From: Dichetophora obliterata
Taxonomy: Eukaryota; Arthropoda; Insecta; Diptera; Sciomyzidae
DNA: 64,000 nt
Reading direction: 5' to 3'
NCBI GenBank assembly: GCA_963920525.1
Contig: OY986437.1
Coordinates: 32,751,563 to 32,815,562 of the forward strand
The translations under genes and the position numbers were made by a program. The notes beneath the pieces were generated by a model. That model was not told the origin of the DNA. It did not search any database and was given only the letters and a program-made list of their open reading frames with translations. This document shows positions 22,918-34,900 of this stretch, piece by piece (position 1 is the stretch's first letter; every line of letters starts with the position of its first letter).

Positions 22918-24234
22918 TTAAAGAATTTAAAACTGATTGCAGTAACAAGGCATCCGATAAATTATTTATTTTCCGAAAATTTTTTAAATCATCCGCATAT
23001 AAAAGACACTGTGAATATTTTGCTTTTGATCATTGATAAATAGTATATGAACAGTAACGGACCCAAAATGCTTTCCTGAGGAACACCCAAGAAAGCAATA
23101 AATAATCTTGAAATTTTATTTTCAATATAATCATGGCATACTCTATTAATAAGATATGGTCCAAACCAATTTAATAAATTTGAGTGAAACCCAATTTTCG
23201 TTAACTTTTTCGCTAAATGTCGTGAGAGACTTAATCGAAGGATTTCAAAAAGTCTGTGTAGATGGAATCAACTTGATAGCCCTGTTGGAAGCCAAAATAC
23301 AATCTTCCGAAAAAATTGTAAGGTTCATTACCGTTGAACGACCAGGTACAAAACCATGTTGGGATGGAGATATTAAGCGTTTTACAGCAAAATATACTTT
23401 TCTTTATACTATAAATTCAAAAAGTTTTGACAGCGACGTTAGTTTGGATATTGGTCTATAGTTTTCAATATTGTTTTTGTTTCCAGATTTTGTGGTTACC
23501 CTTCAAACCTTTTTCTTTGAGCTGATGCTTTTACTATGCTACACTTGTACTATTGGGCACTCACGGTCCGTTGGATATTTAAATATAGGATTTTTACAAT
23601 CCGTGCTCTTATGCAATTATCTAGACGTATTCTCTATCCCTATTTTGTTTCCATATAAGCTAGAATTGCACATTTTTTGTAAAAAATTTTTAAAATTGAA
23701 TGCACATGAGTACTCTAGTTAAATAATGTGAAGATTTAGATCATTTTTAAGTATTGCCCGATATAAAGTTTGCATTTTGTATAGAAAACAATTTAGATGC
23801 CAACTGTAATTTTACAATTTTTCCGTTCTCGACTTATAGACGTTTAAAATGTTGATTTCGAAATCTATCATTCAAGTGTATTAACCAAGAGAGTGGGTAA
23901 TGTACAACAATACATATTACAGTGAAACTTCCCTAACTCGAAGTGTCAAGGGACCATGATTTAACTTCGAGTTACGGAAAATTCGAGTTATAGAATAAAA
24001 TGTTATGTAAATAATTTCATTTTTGTCTGCGAAGTGATTTCTTTCGAAAATTGTTGGCAGTGGAATATCTTCAACTTCATCATCATTAGATTTATCACTT
24101 TCATATAGTCGTTAAGTCAATAAGCATCTTCTTGAGTTATGTAAAATGAGCTACACTCACCATGCAAATTCAAAAAATCTCTTTACTTACACAAAACATA
24201 TACCAACAAAATACACACAGCAGAAGATACAATA

Positions 24235-26530
24235 GGTTAGGTTAGGCTAATCTGGATGCCTTCGTGAAGGTCTCACATAGACCAATTCTGGTCCTTAGTG
24301 GTACCGGTAGCGAACAAAAGGAACCTTTGTGTTTATCTAAAGTCTTTAAAGATTTGCATTGAATTCGCAAACCTTAGCAGGGATTCCAGTGATACCTTGG
24401 CAGCATCTTTAAGCGACGGGAACATTGATGAGCCTAGGTATTTTAGTCTCGATCTTAGTAGGGCGGGGCATGTGCATAGTAGGTGCTCCAGGGTCTCCAC
24501 TGTGCCCGATTCCTTGCACTTCCTGCAGTTGTCATCCGTGGTGATGCCAAGCTTCCTCGGGTGGGCTGCCGTCATGCAGTGACCAGTGAGCATACCCACT
24601 AGTGTCCTGCAATCTTTGCGCGGGCGTGCCAAAATGAACAGAGTTCATTTTTCGCATTGTGCATTGCACATGATTTTCGAGATTTTGCACGATGTCGTAT
24701 CTCTCGATCTACGATTCGCTGCTTGTGTGGCTCTTCTTTCAAGGTTCCTGTACAACTCTTGTAGCGGAGTAAGTACATGTTCTGCGAGTTCTGATTCCAG
24801 CCCAGCGCCTTCCTTTGCTGAACCGTCTGCCATCTCGTTTCCCTCAATGCCCTGGTGGCTAGGGACCCAGTAGATGCGCACTCTCTTCGAAGCGGATAGT
24901 GCATCTCTGCCCGCCATGACTTGAAGCTAGCGGAGCGCATGGATTTGATCGCCGCTTGACTGTCAACGAAAATGTTTATGTAAGAGTGTTGTGTGTCCAT
25001 GCTGAGGGCTAACTCAGCAGCCTTCCTTATGGCAAATATTTCCGCTTAGAAGATACTGTAGTGGTTCGGCAGTTTATATGGCTGCCTTATATTAGGCTCT
25101 GTACAATACACTGCCGCACCTACCCCCGTAGGCATTTTGGAGCCGTCTGTAAATATGTTGACCTCCTGCTGTGCTTGTTCTATACCTTTGCATCAGTCAT
25201 TTGGTCCCAGAAGAGTTCGTTCTTTGGAATTGACTATCGTGCGAGGTACCATGTAGTCCGTGCTACTAGGTAGATCCTTTCCGATTGTACAATGTCCAAA
25301 ATTTTGAATGCGCATGTTGCCTGACGCCGTTTTTCCGGCTATTAGTTTTGCGTGTATGTCCAGGGGGTCCATACTTAGAATGGTTTCAAGCGCTTTAGTA
25401 GGAGTTGACTTCAGTGCCCCCATGATGCATAGCGCTGCCTGCCGCTGAGTTTTCTCCAAGTACCTGAGGAATGTTGATTTGTTCACAGCCGGCCACCACA
25501 CAATAATCCCATAGAGTAGAATAGGACGCACTACCGTTACATAGATCCAGTGCATCAGAAAGGGTGAGAGATCCCAAGTACTGCCTAGCATCTTTTTGGA
25601 TATGTATAGTGCAATGGTGGATTTCTTCACCCTTTCTTCCACGTTGGTTTTCTATGACAGCTTGCTGTCCAGGACGACTCCTAGATATTTTGTGTGAGTT
25701 TTCGGTATGAGACGTATATCGTTCAATTTCGGTGGTATCCACTGCGGTATCTTGTACCTTTTCGTGAACAGAACCAGATCCGTTTTCTCTGCATTAATAC
25801 TAAGACCGACTAAATTTGACCATCTAAGTACATCTTTGAGTGTGCTCTCCATTATGGAGCTTACTGTTGATAGACATTTCCCTACTATAATAATGCTTAT
25901 GTCGTCTGCATAGGCAGTTATCCTCGGGGCTCTACCTGCGAACTTTTCGAGTAGTTCATTAACTACAAGATTCCATAGTAGTGGCGAGAGGACCCCTCCC
26001 TGGGGTGTCCCACTGCGAGCTTCCTTTACCATGGATTTAGTGCCCCACTCAATCCGCACCTTTCTGCAGCTTAGCAACTTGTCTAACCATAGGTTTATTG
26101 CTGGTGGTGCCTCTATTGCACGTAATCCACTAAGGATTGCGGTAGTTGATACATTGTTGAATGCACCTGAGATGTCTAGAAACGCTCCGAGTGCGTATTC
26201 CTTGTGGTGGAGGGCTTTTTCTAGGGTTACTACTAGGGTGTGTAGTGCCGTTTCAACCGATTTCCTTTTCGTATATGCGTGCTGGTTGGTTGATAACTGG
26301 ATTGAATTGTTTCTTAGGTGCAAGTCAATCAGTTTCTCGAGCGTTTTGAGTACAAAGGAGGTCAGACTTGTTGGCCTGTAGTCTCTCGGACAGGGATGGC
26401 TGCTCTTACCTGCCTTCAGTAAGAATACAACGCTCGCTGTCCTCCAAGCCACAGGTACATAGTTTAGCCTGATGCATCCGTTAAATATATTCTTCAGCCA
26501 TGGGACGACTCGCGATTCAGCCGTTTGCAG
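24235..26530 (-). mobile_element. 5'-truncated RNase H-bearing LINE (LOA-like), copy 2
   Basis: A perfect 10 bp target duplication AGATACAATA flanks it (24225-24234 and 26531-26540), and it lies wholly inside the Tigger-like element. The 3' end again starts GGTTAGGTTAGG on the plus strand. It is 2296 bp, truncated within the RT domain, and less decayed than copy 1. Both copies share the same tail, target-duplication length and RT/RNase H order, so they belong to one or two sister families. Confidence 0.93.
24333..26530 (-). pseudogene. LINE ORF2 fragment: RT, RNase H and zinc knuckle
   Basis: From 26530 leftward, in order. The RT fingers and palm read AWRTASVVFLLKAGKSSHP, GAFLDISGAFNNVST and SGTPQGGVLSPLLWNLVVNE, then the catalytic ITAYADDISII and NAEKTDLVLFTKR. 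After a TAG within the KLS*KTNVEER stretch (about 25652) come the thumb and connection (DLSPFLMHWIYVTVVRPILL). RNase H follows (AEIFAIRKAAELALS, INIFVDSQAAIK, VRIYWVPSHQGIEGNEMADG). The C-terminal Cys/His knuckle is CRKCKESGTVETLEHLLCTC. A TAA lies directly before AEIFAI at about 25050, and at least one frameshift occurs in RNase H. The YADD motif is intact, but the protein is not continuous and lacks the endonuclease and ORF1. Confidence 0.88.
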
Positions 26531-26839
26531 AGATACAATAACTTTTATATCATTCGACGCAAGCTAACAAAGATGCCACGCAATTTTTTTTCCGGCTGTC
26601 ACAGCATGATGCTCTGACGAAGTCAATTCTTCGAATTTCAACACACACAGAAATATTGAAGTTATTGTAAGTGAGAGAAATTCGAGTTATGGAGATGAAT
26701 ATGCATGAAAGTCTTCCTAATGCAAATGAGATTTCGGCTCAATTTTAAGAAAAATTTAAGTTACTACTAGCACAAATACTACTTCGAGTTATGGAGAATT
26801 TCGAATTACAGAAGCTCGAATTACAGAAGTTTCACTGTA

Positions 26840-28020
26840 TAAAGTTTAAAGAATTCTGAAAAATCTATTGAAATACTTTGAATAGTAATAGATTTTTAAG
26901 GGTTACCACTTATTAAAGAGGGAATAACTAAATCATTTATAGATCGAATGTAAGTTTCACTCTTTCAACGAAAACCTTCACCTTTTATGTAATGTGAAAA
27001 GTGGCTCTTCGAAAAACGTTATGATTTCAAATTTAAAGTGGAGTGTTTTCTCTGTGTACCTTCAATAGACCAAATGATGTTTCTTCCAAGCTTCAATTTC
27101 GGCATAAGCAAATTTCACATAGCTTCTCTACAATTTTGGTGCGATACAACTCAAAAGCTACGAGTTTCGAAAACAGGTAACAAAAACGCAACCTCAACTC
27201 CAATTTATTAAAAGTTAAAACCTATAATTTTGTGAATTTTTTGCATTACAAATTTCGAACATGCAATCCAATAAGTTTCATTGCCAAAAATCCTATTAAA
27301 TATGCGCTGAGCACGTTGTTTGCTTGCATTGTTGCGCCGGTCGCAGCAACAATAATTGAGGCAGCACCACGCAGGCGCAAAAGTATTTTTTTTCACCAAC
27401 CGCTTTAATATGTATTGACTGCAGATAATTTTCTAAAAACTTTCTCACAAGCTGTAGGTCAAGTTCAAAATAATTGTTTTTGCTATTGATTTGCTTACCT
27501 CTTTTTTGTTGTTGTTGTTTTTGTAGTTGTTAATATTTTTATTCTTGATATTTTTGCGTTTATGCAACAAGTTGGGGGGAGGGGAAAAAAGGAATATCAG
27601 CTAATGTGAATCGTGATTACAGACAGACATAGACACAGGAACAGGAATTACCAAACTTCAGAAACAGGATAATTATGGCAATTTAAGACGAACATGCGTT
27701 AAGTTTGCTGGAAGAACTTGTGTTGAGGAGGATCTGCAAGAGCAACCTTTGAGAGCTCTGATGGTGTTTTTTTTCTTGCTTTTCAAATCATTCCTGGAAC
27801 ACATTCGTTGTCTCGTGAGTTAAAGTGCAAGCTACAGACAGGATCTTGTTTGGGGAATCAAAATTATACGTTGTGGCGAGGAGCTTTTTTTATAGTTGTT
27901 GTTTTTTTTTAATTTTCAAGCAACTTAAACACCATACTTTAGTCGGATTTTTGTGTTGTTCGGAAAAGTTAACTTGTTGCTTTTGAAATTGAGTGGTTTT
28001 AATTGTGAAGCCGATTTAGT
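26840..28020. other. No recognised gene; possible 5' flanking DNA of RPAP3
   Basis: I see no coding exon or terminal repeats. 27505-27530 is a TTG/TTT-rich tract of the kind common in fly 5' leaders, and 27570-27590 holds a G-rich run. The right part could be promoter for the short exon at 28047. Confidence 0.4.
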
Positions 28021-28046
28021 CGTTGCAACGAAGAAGTGTGTACAAA

Positions 28047-28059
28047 ATGTCGATCAAAG
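28047..28059 (+). CDS. Possible alternative first coding exon of RPAP3 (MSIK-)
   Basis: ATG TCG ATC AAA G is followed immediately by a donor-like GGTAATTAAA (gt at 28060-28061), and a Kozak-compatible ACAAAATG precedes the start. The exon would end in phase 1. It cannot splice to RPAP3 exon 2, which would give a stop after a few codons. It is phase-compatible with exon 3 at 41033, giving MSIK-GEAPTEKVEM and a protein that lacks the first 90 residues but keeps the TPR and C-terminal domains. It could equally be the first exon of another gene, or chance. Only the motif is seen; the isoform is inference. Confidence 0.35.
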
Positions 28060-28762
28060 GTAATTAAAACCAAATTTCAAATAAACTTTTAACAAATTTA
28101 TATGAGTTTCTTCGAGTCAAGTTTTATTTCCGGCACTATTTCACTTTTTTCACTAAAAAATAAGAAAAGTTTTACGTTTACTGAAGCACAAAATGGCGTA
28201 TACAAGACTATACACCACAATGGTTTGTATCTTGACTTGCTCTTATTCTTATAACATTTGAGGTTTGATGTTAACTGCAAGGTTGAGGTTTGATGTTGAC
28301 TGCAATCACATCAAAGCAAACAAGCAAATCCTTCCACCACATGGTTCGAGGTTAGACTTAAGTTTGTCTGACAGCTTGTTCTGTTACAAAAACTGCTTTG
28401 TCGACGTTTGAAACTAGTCAAACGCAGTGTTGCTGTTTCCATGCTGTTTCAACAAATTGAACTTTGCTGTAAAATTGACAGAGATCGCTTGCAAAATTAG
28501 AACGAAGGAAGGTAATGTGTTATCCCTTGAAAACCAGCTGCTATGACAACAACAACAAATAGCGCACTGTCAAGTTTGGTGTGAAAAAAAACATGAAAAT
28601 TGTTTATATCGACTTTGGAAATTTCTACACAATTCTAAATAACTTCAACACTTCCCATATCAAATAATTGCAATTCTTTGCATCAAAGCGCTAAAATAAT
28701 TTTGTGAGTATTAAATTGTTAGCAGCTGTGTTTGAAAATCATAAGAAAACATTGAAAAAAAC

Positions 28763-28930
28763 ATGGATGCTGCTCAAAAATCATTTCAACTTCAATCGCA
28801 ACTACGTCAAAATGCAGAAAGCTTGAAAAGCACAATGAAAGAACTCTACAACTGGGAGAAGGAAATCAAAGCCAAGGAACAAGAGCTTCAAAAACATCAA
28901 GTAGCATTAAAGCAGGAGGCCGACACGGAG
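28763..28930 (+). CDS. spag: RPAP3 exon 1 (residues 1-56)
   Basis: Starts at the ATG in AAACATGGATGC and encodes MDAAQKSFQLQSQLRQNAES..., an amphipathic helical region with the WEKEIKAKEQEL motif. Ends GAG before GTACGT, phase 0. Confidence 0.9.
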
Positions 28931-31900
28931 GTACGTATAAAAAGGTTTGCTATTTAGATATAAATTGGTATAATTTTCTTAATTATTTGCAGACGCCACC
29001 AGTGCGTAGTCATTTGCAGGAAGCGGCTGGAGCAAAACTATTGAGTGAAAAAGCAGCAGCTTCAAAATCATCACTTCAGGAAACTGTAAAAAAAGGTAAC
29101 ATGAACTCTTGTTTAACTTTAACCTTGAAGCAAATTCTTGTAGTCGCTATTGAAGTTTTATCAAAGAGTTATCAGTTCAGCCTACACCAAAAAGATTTTC
29201 GGAATTTTGTTCCTGCTTTTTTATGCACTGACCTGGTTTCATCTTGACAAAAAAGTATCGAAAAATTAACCTTAAAGTTCTAAATGCGTCCGCTTTATCG
29301 AGTAAAATATACACATGTTTATAATGTAGCGGGAAGACTTTTATGAGTTCCGCTAACACTGCTTACGTCGTTCAGCAGCATTATCAGAGATTGTGATCTG
29401 GAATTGAATTCAATCACAACACTTCGCTGTATTCTTTTTTCAAAACAGACCACATCTCTGTCCTTACTTTAATAGCTTGGATTTGAGTTGTACTAAATAT
29501 AGAAAAATCTTTTTTCCTTATCGGTAACATCCTCAAAAAAGTGGTACTATTAAAGCAATGGGCAATTTTATAGTTCCTTTTTAAAAATAGCCAAATGTCT
29601 ATCGAATTCATATAAAAATCTTAAGCAATACAGTGGTCCCGGGCTAATTGCGCCCCGCTTTATAAGGTTCCCCGGTTAGTTGAGTTGATAAATTTTAAAA
29701 TTCTTGTAAAATTCATACAACAAATCTGGGTTAATAGAGTTCCCCAGCTAAATGCGTTGAAAATTAAGAATTTTAGCTAACGCAATTAACCGGGGACCAC
29801 TGTACCTATTTTAGTGTTGTCATTCTTATTTTTAATTTATTTATTTTTCGGTTTCGGTTCTTTTTAAATTGTGCATTTCGAATAACTCGAAAAACCTGGT
29901 TTTTCTGGTCGAGTTATATGACATTTTCGAATACTTAATTTCGAATTCTTAATTTTTTCCATTTATTTTTTTTTATTAATTTCCAACGTATACAAATATT
30001 TACAAAATAACCTGGGGTTAGAGGAGGTAAAATTAAAAAGCACTTCTAATTATGCCGAATTTAGTATTTGAAATAATTTGTCAGAATTTGAAATAGATCT
30101 TTCCAATGATATTGTGGCATCAACTCATGATGGCGCTGCAGTCATGAAAAAGTATGGTGCTTTTCCAGCTATTTCTCAACTGTGCATCAACCATGCCATC
30201 CATTTGTGTGTGGTTGAAACTTTTTATAAACATGACAATTGCAGGAAGGTCATGAACTACGGCTTGTTTTAGATCTTATTCATAGACGGAACTCTATGGC
30301 CCACATGATATTTACATTTTTAAGAATATTTATATGCGTAAATCATGCTTTATTGGATCTAAGCTAAGAAATTTTTAGCGAAAGTTAAATAAATGTGCTG
30401 AAAGAAATATATCAATTACTTGATCCACTTCAGCTAGCAGTTAAGGAGTTTGCAAAAGATCCAGTTTCATTAATTGATGCAGAGGGCATCTGGAAATTTA
30501 TTCTGCAGTCAATAGAAAAATATGAAACTGAATATTCTCGAAAACTTTCTGATTGTCTCAAGAAAAGGCTATCAGAAAGGCGTATCAGAGTGGTAGATAC
30601 GTTGATATTATACTCAATTCAGGAGTCTCCCAAAGAAGATAAGAGAACACATTTAAGTTTCGCTTCAAAACAGCAAGCAAAATTATTAAAAAATCTGTAC
30701 TCTTATGGAAGCTATCAATTCTGTACAAAATTCGACTAAAAAGTATTTTAAAAATACTCGAGCAAGTTTGATGGTTGATTTTTCTTTTCTAGAAAAATGT
30801 AATAAGAGATCAATAAAATTAGATATTTGATATGATGCTTAACTAACTATTTGCCAAACATCTACAATAAATGAAAGAGTATTTTCCGTTTCAGGTTCAA
30901 TTAAGCAAAACAAAGAACTTCCCAGTGCTAAATAAACACACGACGGTACTAATTATTTCCTCAATTCAATGTAGTTGAATGTAGTAATACAGAAAATTTA
31001 AATATTAAAATGCGTCTATTACACCATGCCACAATTATCGGAAAAAATTTTCACACACATTGGCTGCATTCAGCGGAAGGAACTGTTGCACAATTTTCGA
31101 ACTGAATGGTATGCGCTCACAAAACATGTTCCCTGAGGGGTCGCAATATTATATAGCAAAAATATTTTATTCTACTTCTTTACCTGAGCGCTTTTTCGGT
31201 AAGAATGCAGCCAAGGTGTTGCCTTGCCAACATTTCAAATAAAAATTAAAAAATTTTATAAGTAATGGCATAATGTTTGGAAGTGGAAATAAATCATGTA
31301 ATTTTAGTGGTTTAAACAGTTCTATACCTTTAAAAATTATATCAAGAATCCATACTTAGAAGCAAAACTATTCTAGTCCAACGACTTGTTAGTACCAAAA
31401 CAGGTGTCCTAAAATGTTTTGCAATGCGAAAAAATCACAAAATAACGTAATCTGTACTCCGTAATGCGATAACCACGTGCGATTGGCTCTTTGAATGCGC
31501 ATCGCGTTTCATTTTCGCAACGCATTGATTTACGCATCGCAATACGGAGTAGGGCCCCAGATCTATCCCATATATCGTAGAAAAATACTTCTATTCCTTT
31601 GTGTTTATTTGTTTGCAGACAATGAGTAGCAAATTAAGTCTATTCCAAATAATTTCGCCAATTTTAATGTCATTTTCTTTAGAGAATGGGTATTACTAGT
31701 GTCCGACCGAACATTCGGTTTCGTTACGGCCAGTTTTGGCCCTTTTTGTCAATTTGATTTCGACCATATTGAGTCCGAATAGCCGAAACTAGCCGAAACT
31801 TTTGGTAAAAATTTCTTGCATCAGTCATTTAATTAAAATATATTAGTTTAGTTCAATAAAAATATTTGCAGCGCATTGTACAAAACAAAAATTATGAATT

Positions 31901-34900
31901 CGCCTATAATTTGATTTATCGTGTTAACACAAAACATTTCGGTTAATTTTATGCGTTCGATACTATCATATTCGGTTTTATCATATTTTTTGCAATTGAT
32001 GTTAAAGTTTTATAGGTACTGAAGCCAAAAATTGATAATTAAACTTCCGAACGAATTCTCTGTGTGTGGAATAAAGGAAAAGAAAATGAAATATTTATAT
32101 TTTTGCAATACTTAACCTTTAAAAAAACACAAGAACACTTTGTTTTGTAGTTCTATTATGTACATTGTAGGTGCATACTACTTTGAGTGTGTACGGAAGA
32201 TATAAAGTATGCAATACTTTTGTAATAAAATTATAGTAAACTTCAATTAATTATTATTTATACTACAATATTCAAATAATACTTTTTTATATTAAATTTT
32301 TTTTCTTATGTGTATGAAAGTATTTTTATTTCCTTTTAATAAAAAGCAATTATTTGTAAAAACTTTAATTTTATATTAATAATCAGTTTCGGTTTCGGTC
32401 GAATATTATAAAATGGCCGAATATTCGGTTTCGGCCAAAATTCCGGTTTCGGTCGGACACTAGGTATTACCTACCCAGTATTGGTAAAGTATTTGAGATG
32501 TTGAGACGTGGGTTGGGTTCTTTTCGCAGTATTGCAAAATCTTGAAAAAAAAATATCTTAAAACCAAAAACAAAATCATGAAGAAAAAAAATCTTGAAAC
32601 GAATATCTTAAAAAAAATCTTGAAAAACCTACGAATAGAATATATTCTTTGATCCGCGCGCACGAATTAAAGGATACATTCTATGCGTAGGTTTGTCAAG
32701 ATTATTTTATTGAAAATTTGACACTATTTCGAAAACTGTCCAATTTCGAAAGAAGTATCAAATTTTTCGAATAATGTCAAAAATAATCAAATAATGAATA
32801 ATTGTAAAGTCACAGAAATTGTCAAATTTTTAAATAAAGGTCAATTGTCCAATTATTTCAAAGTTTAAAATTTCAAAAAGTGTCAGATATCGAAAAAAGT
32901 GTAAAATTTGGAATAAGTGCCAAAATTCGAAAAAATTTTCAAAGTTTGAATAAGTGTCAAATTTCGAAAGTTTTGCAAAAAATGTCATATTTAATTTTGA
33001 ATAAGTGCCAAATTTCGAAAAGTGACAAATTTTGCAAAAAAATGTCAAATTTTAAAAAATATGTGTTCATAAGTGGACAAAAAACCACCACGTACTTGTC
33101 GTTTGTCTGGATAACGCTTAGTGTGGGACCATAAATATTTAAAAAATTTATAATATTGCCAAAATTTGACATTTTTGTTTTCGAAATTAGACACTTTTCC
33201 GTTTTTTACTCGAAGTTATACATTTTATTCGAAAGAACAATATTTCTTAAAATTTCAAGATTTTTTCAAGATTTATGCATATTTTGTGTTTTCTAGATGT
33301 TTTTTTCAAGATTTTCGTTTCAAGATTTTTTTTTCGAGATTTCTTTTTCAAGATTTTTTTTCAAGATTATTTTTTTTAAGATTATTTTTTTCAAGATTTT
33401 GGTTGTTTCAAGATTTTGACCTTCAAGCATTCGGACCGCACCCGTTGAGACGTACTTATTTTTAATAGTAATTTTTAAAAATAAATGTAAATTTTTATCT
33501 AATTGTCTTACTAAATCGTTCTATTCCAACTGTTTAGTTGCAAAACAGTTCCCTTCCATTTTAATTTAATTAATATAATTAAAACTACTCCGTTTATTTG
33601 ATTGTGTTTAAAATATACGCTAATGAAACAGAATACTTTAACAATATACAAAAATGTGGTTAAATGTATGCGCACTTTAAAGTATATCAGTCTTTCTCTA
33701 TTTTCTAAAAGTAACTAGGATGAAAAACGCCTCGGTTTCAAACTATACAACACAATTATTGATAATTAATTGTGATATATTCTTTAAATTTTTACATGAT
33801 TCTAATTCTGAGCTATTTAGATCGAGTACGTTTGAAGAAGGCAACAACTCTATATATAGTCAATAAAACAGCAGACTAGACAGACTGTTTCGAAGGGAGC
33901 TACCCCTCATCTTCAGTAGTCTTGAGTGATTAAGCTGCGACCAACCACTAATTAAGTCTGATATGATTTTATACTTGTTCGAACAAATTCGCAAGAATTT
34001 CTCATCGTCCGTTTTATCATACGACATTAAAGCAGTAAGTTGATGACCTCGATAATCTAATGGTAGCGCGCTTGACTGTCGCTCAGGGGTTACGGGATTG
34101 AATCCTGGCAAGGCCATATTTCTACGCTATATCCTTTCTTTCCTTATTTCTAATCAAAGGAACTTTAAAACACATCAATTTACGACGAAAAGTTGTAGCT
34201 GGTAGTGGTAATAAAAGTTTGTGGAGAGGAACGCTTAGTAACTTGATTTGACTGAGGTCAAGGCATAACACTTGCTTCAGATTTAATATCACATGTTTCT
34301 ACAGCTTCTGCCACATTAAGAACATTCTACACAAAAGTTTCACTTGATTTACTCCCTTCTTCCATTCTGGTGTATCACAACGGACCAATAATTTGGTCTT
34401 AATGCGGGCTAGGGGTTCGGTGCATTTGTCTGTATGTATGAAATTCTGTGTACAAAATTCTGCATTAACATAAAACGGTTAAAAAATTCTGTATGCCAAA
34501 ATTCTGCAAAATATGGACTAAGAACGACTAAGGTAAATAAGCTTAAAATAACAACTTTCCGTACAAGGGCAAATAATTTAATCTAAAAAAAACACCATTT
34601 TGTATCCTAAATACAGTTAAAATGCTGTAAATGGAGAGCAGACTTTTTGAAAGCAAAATTTTTAAAAAAACAGTAAATTGAAATACAGGTTTTTAGACAA
34701 ACAGTATTTTAAAAATATTGTAAAAATTACAGCATTTTGACAATACAGACTTTTGACAAGCAGAAAACTGACCCACTCCCGTGGGCTGGTCTAAAAACCT
34801 GCCGCCACTTTATCCTAACCTTACCTTAAGCAGTAAGATTTTTAAATCAAGCCTATAACTCTACCAAGGATTGCCGTCTGTTGTAGTTACTACTTATTTT

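Larger units (their letters stand above)
19600..23640 (-). mobile_element. Jockey-like LINE, split by two later insertions
   Basis: Three collinear minus-strand blocks belong to one reverse transcriptase. The first (22918-23640) contains NYRPISKLTSLSKLFEF, ISPSQHGFVPGRST, FLGVPQESILGPLLF and YADDLKNF. The second (21153-21472) contains NVWRSKNGLYLN, FDSRFTFIYHLN and FVRSKLEYASF. The third (19600-19923) contains IWNPFYASH, LKTLRNRRTILSLLFIFDLV and VDCPKLIEFI. The gaps are exactly the Tc1-like element (19924-21152) and the piggyBac derivative (21473-22917). Removing each with one copy of its target site rejoins the reading frame. The LINE's own 5' end and tail are not defined. It carries other frame lesions. 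Confidence 0.85.
23920..26837. mobile_element. Tigger/pogo-like TIR element, split by a LINE
   Basis: Inverted ends CAGTGAAACTTCCCTAACTC (left) and the complement of CAGTGAAACTTCTGTAATTC (right) are flanked by TA (23918-23919 and 26838-26839). Further inverted copies of the CGAGTTATGGA-type motif lie inside both ends. The CAGT start and TA target fit the pogo/Tigger group. Without the LINE at 24235-26530 the element is only about 0.6 kb, so it is a non-autonomous derivative. Confidence 0.8.

Noticed and set aside
28763..28957. 64-codon stand-alone ORF
   Set aside because: It is RPAP3 exon 1 reading into intron 1; the GT at 28931 and in-phase exon 2 give the better model.
33860..34117. 85-codon minus-strand ORF
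   Set aside because: It is the antisense of the tRNA-like sequence at 34045-34116 and has no other support.
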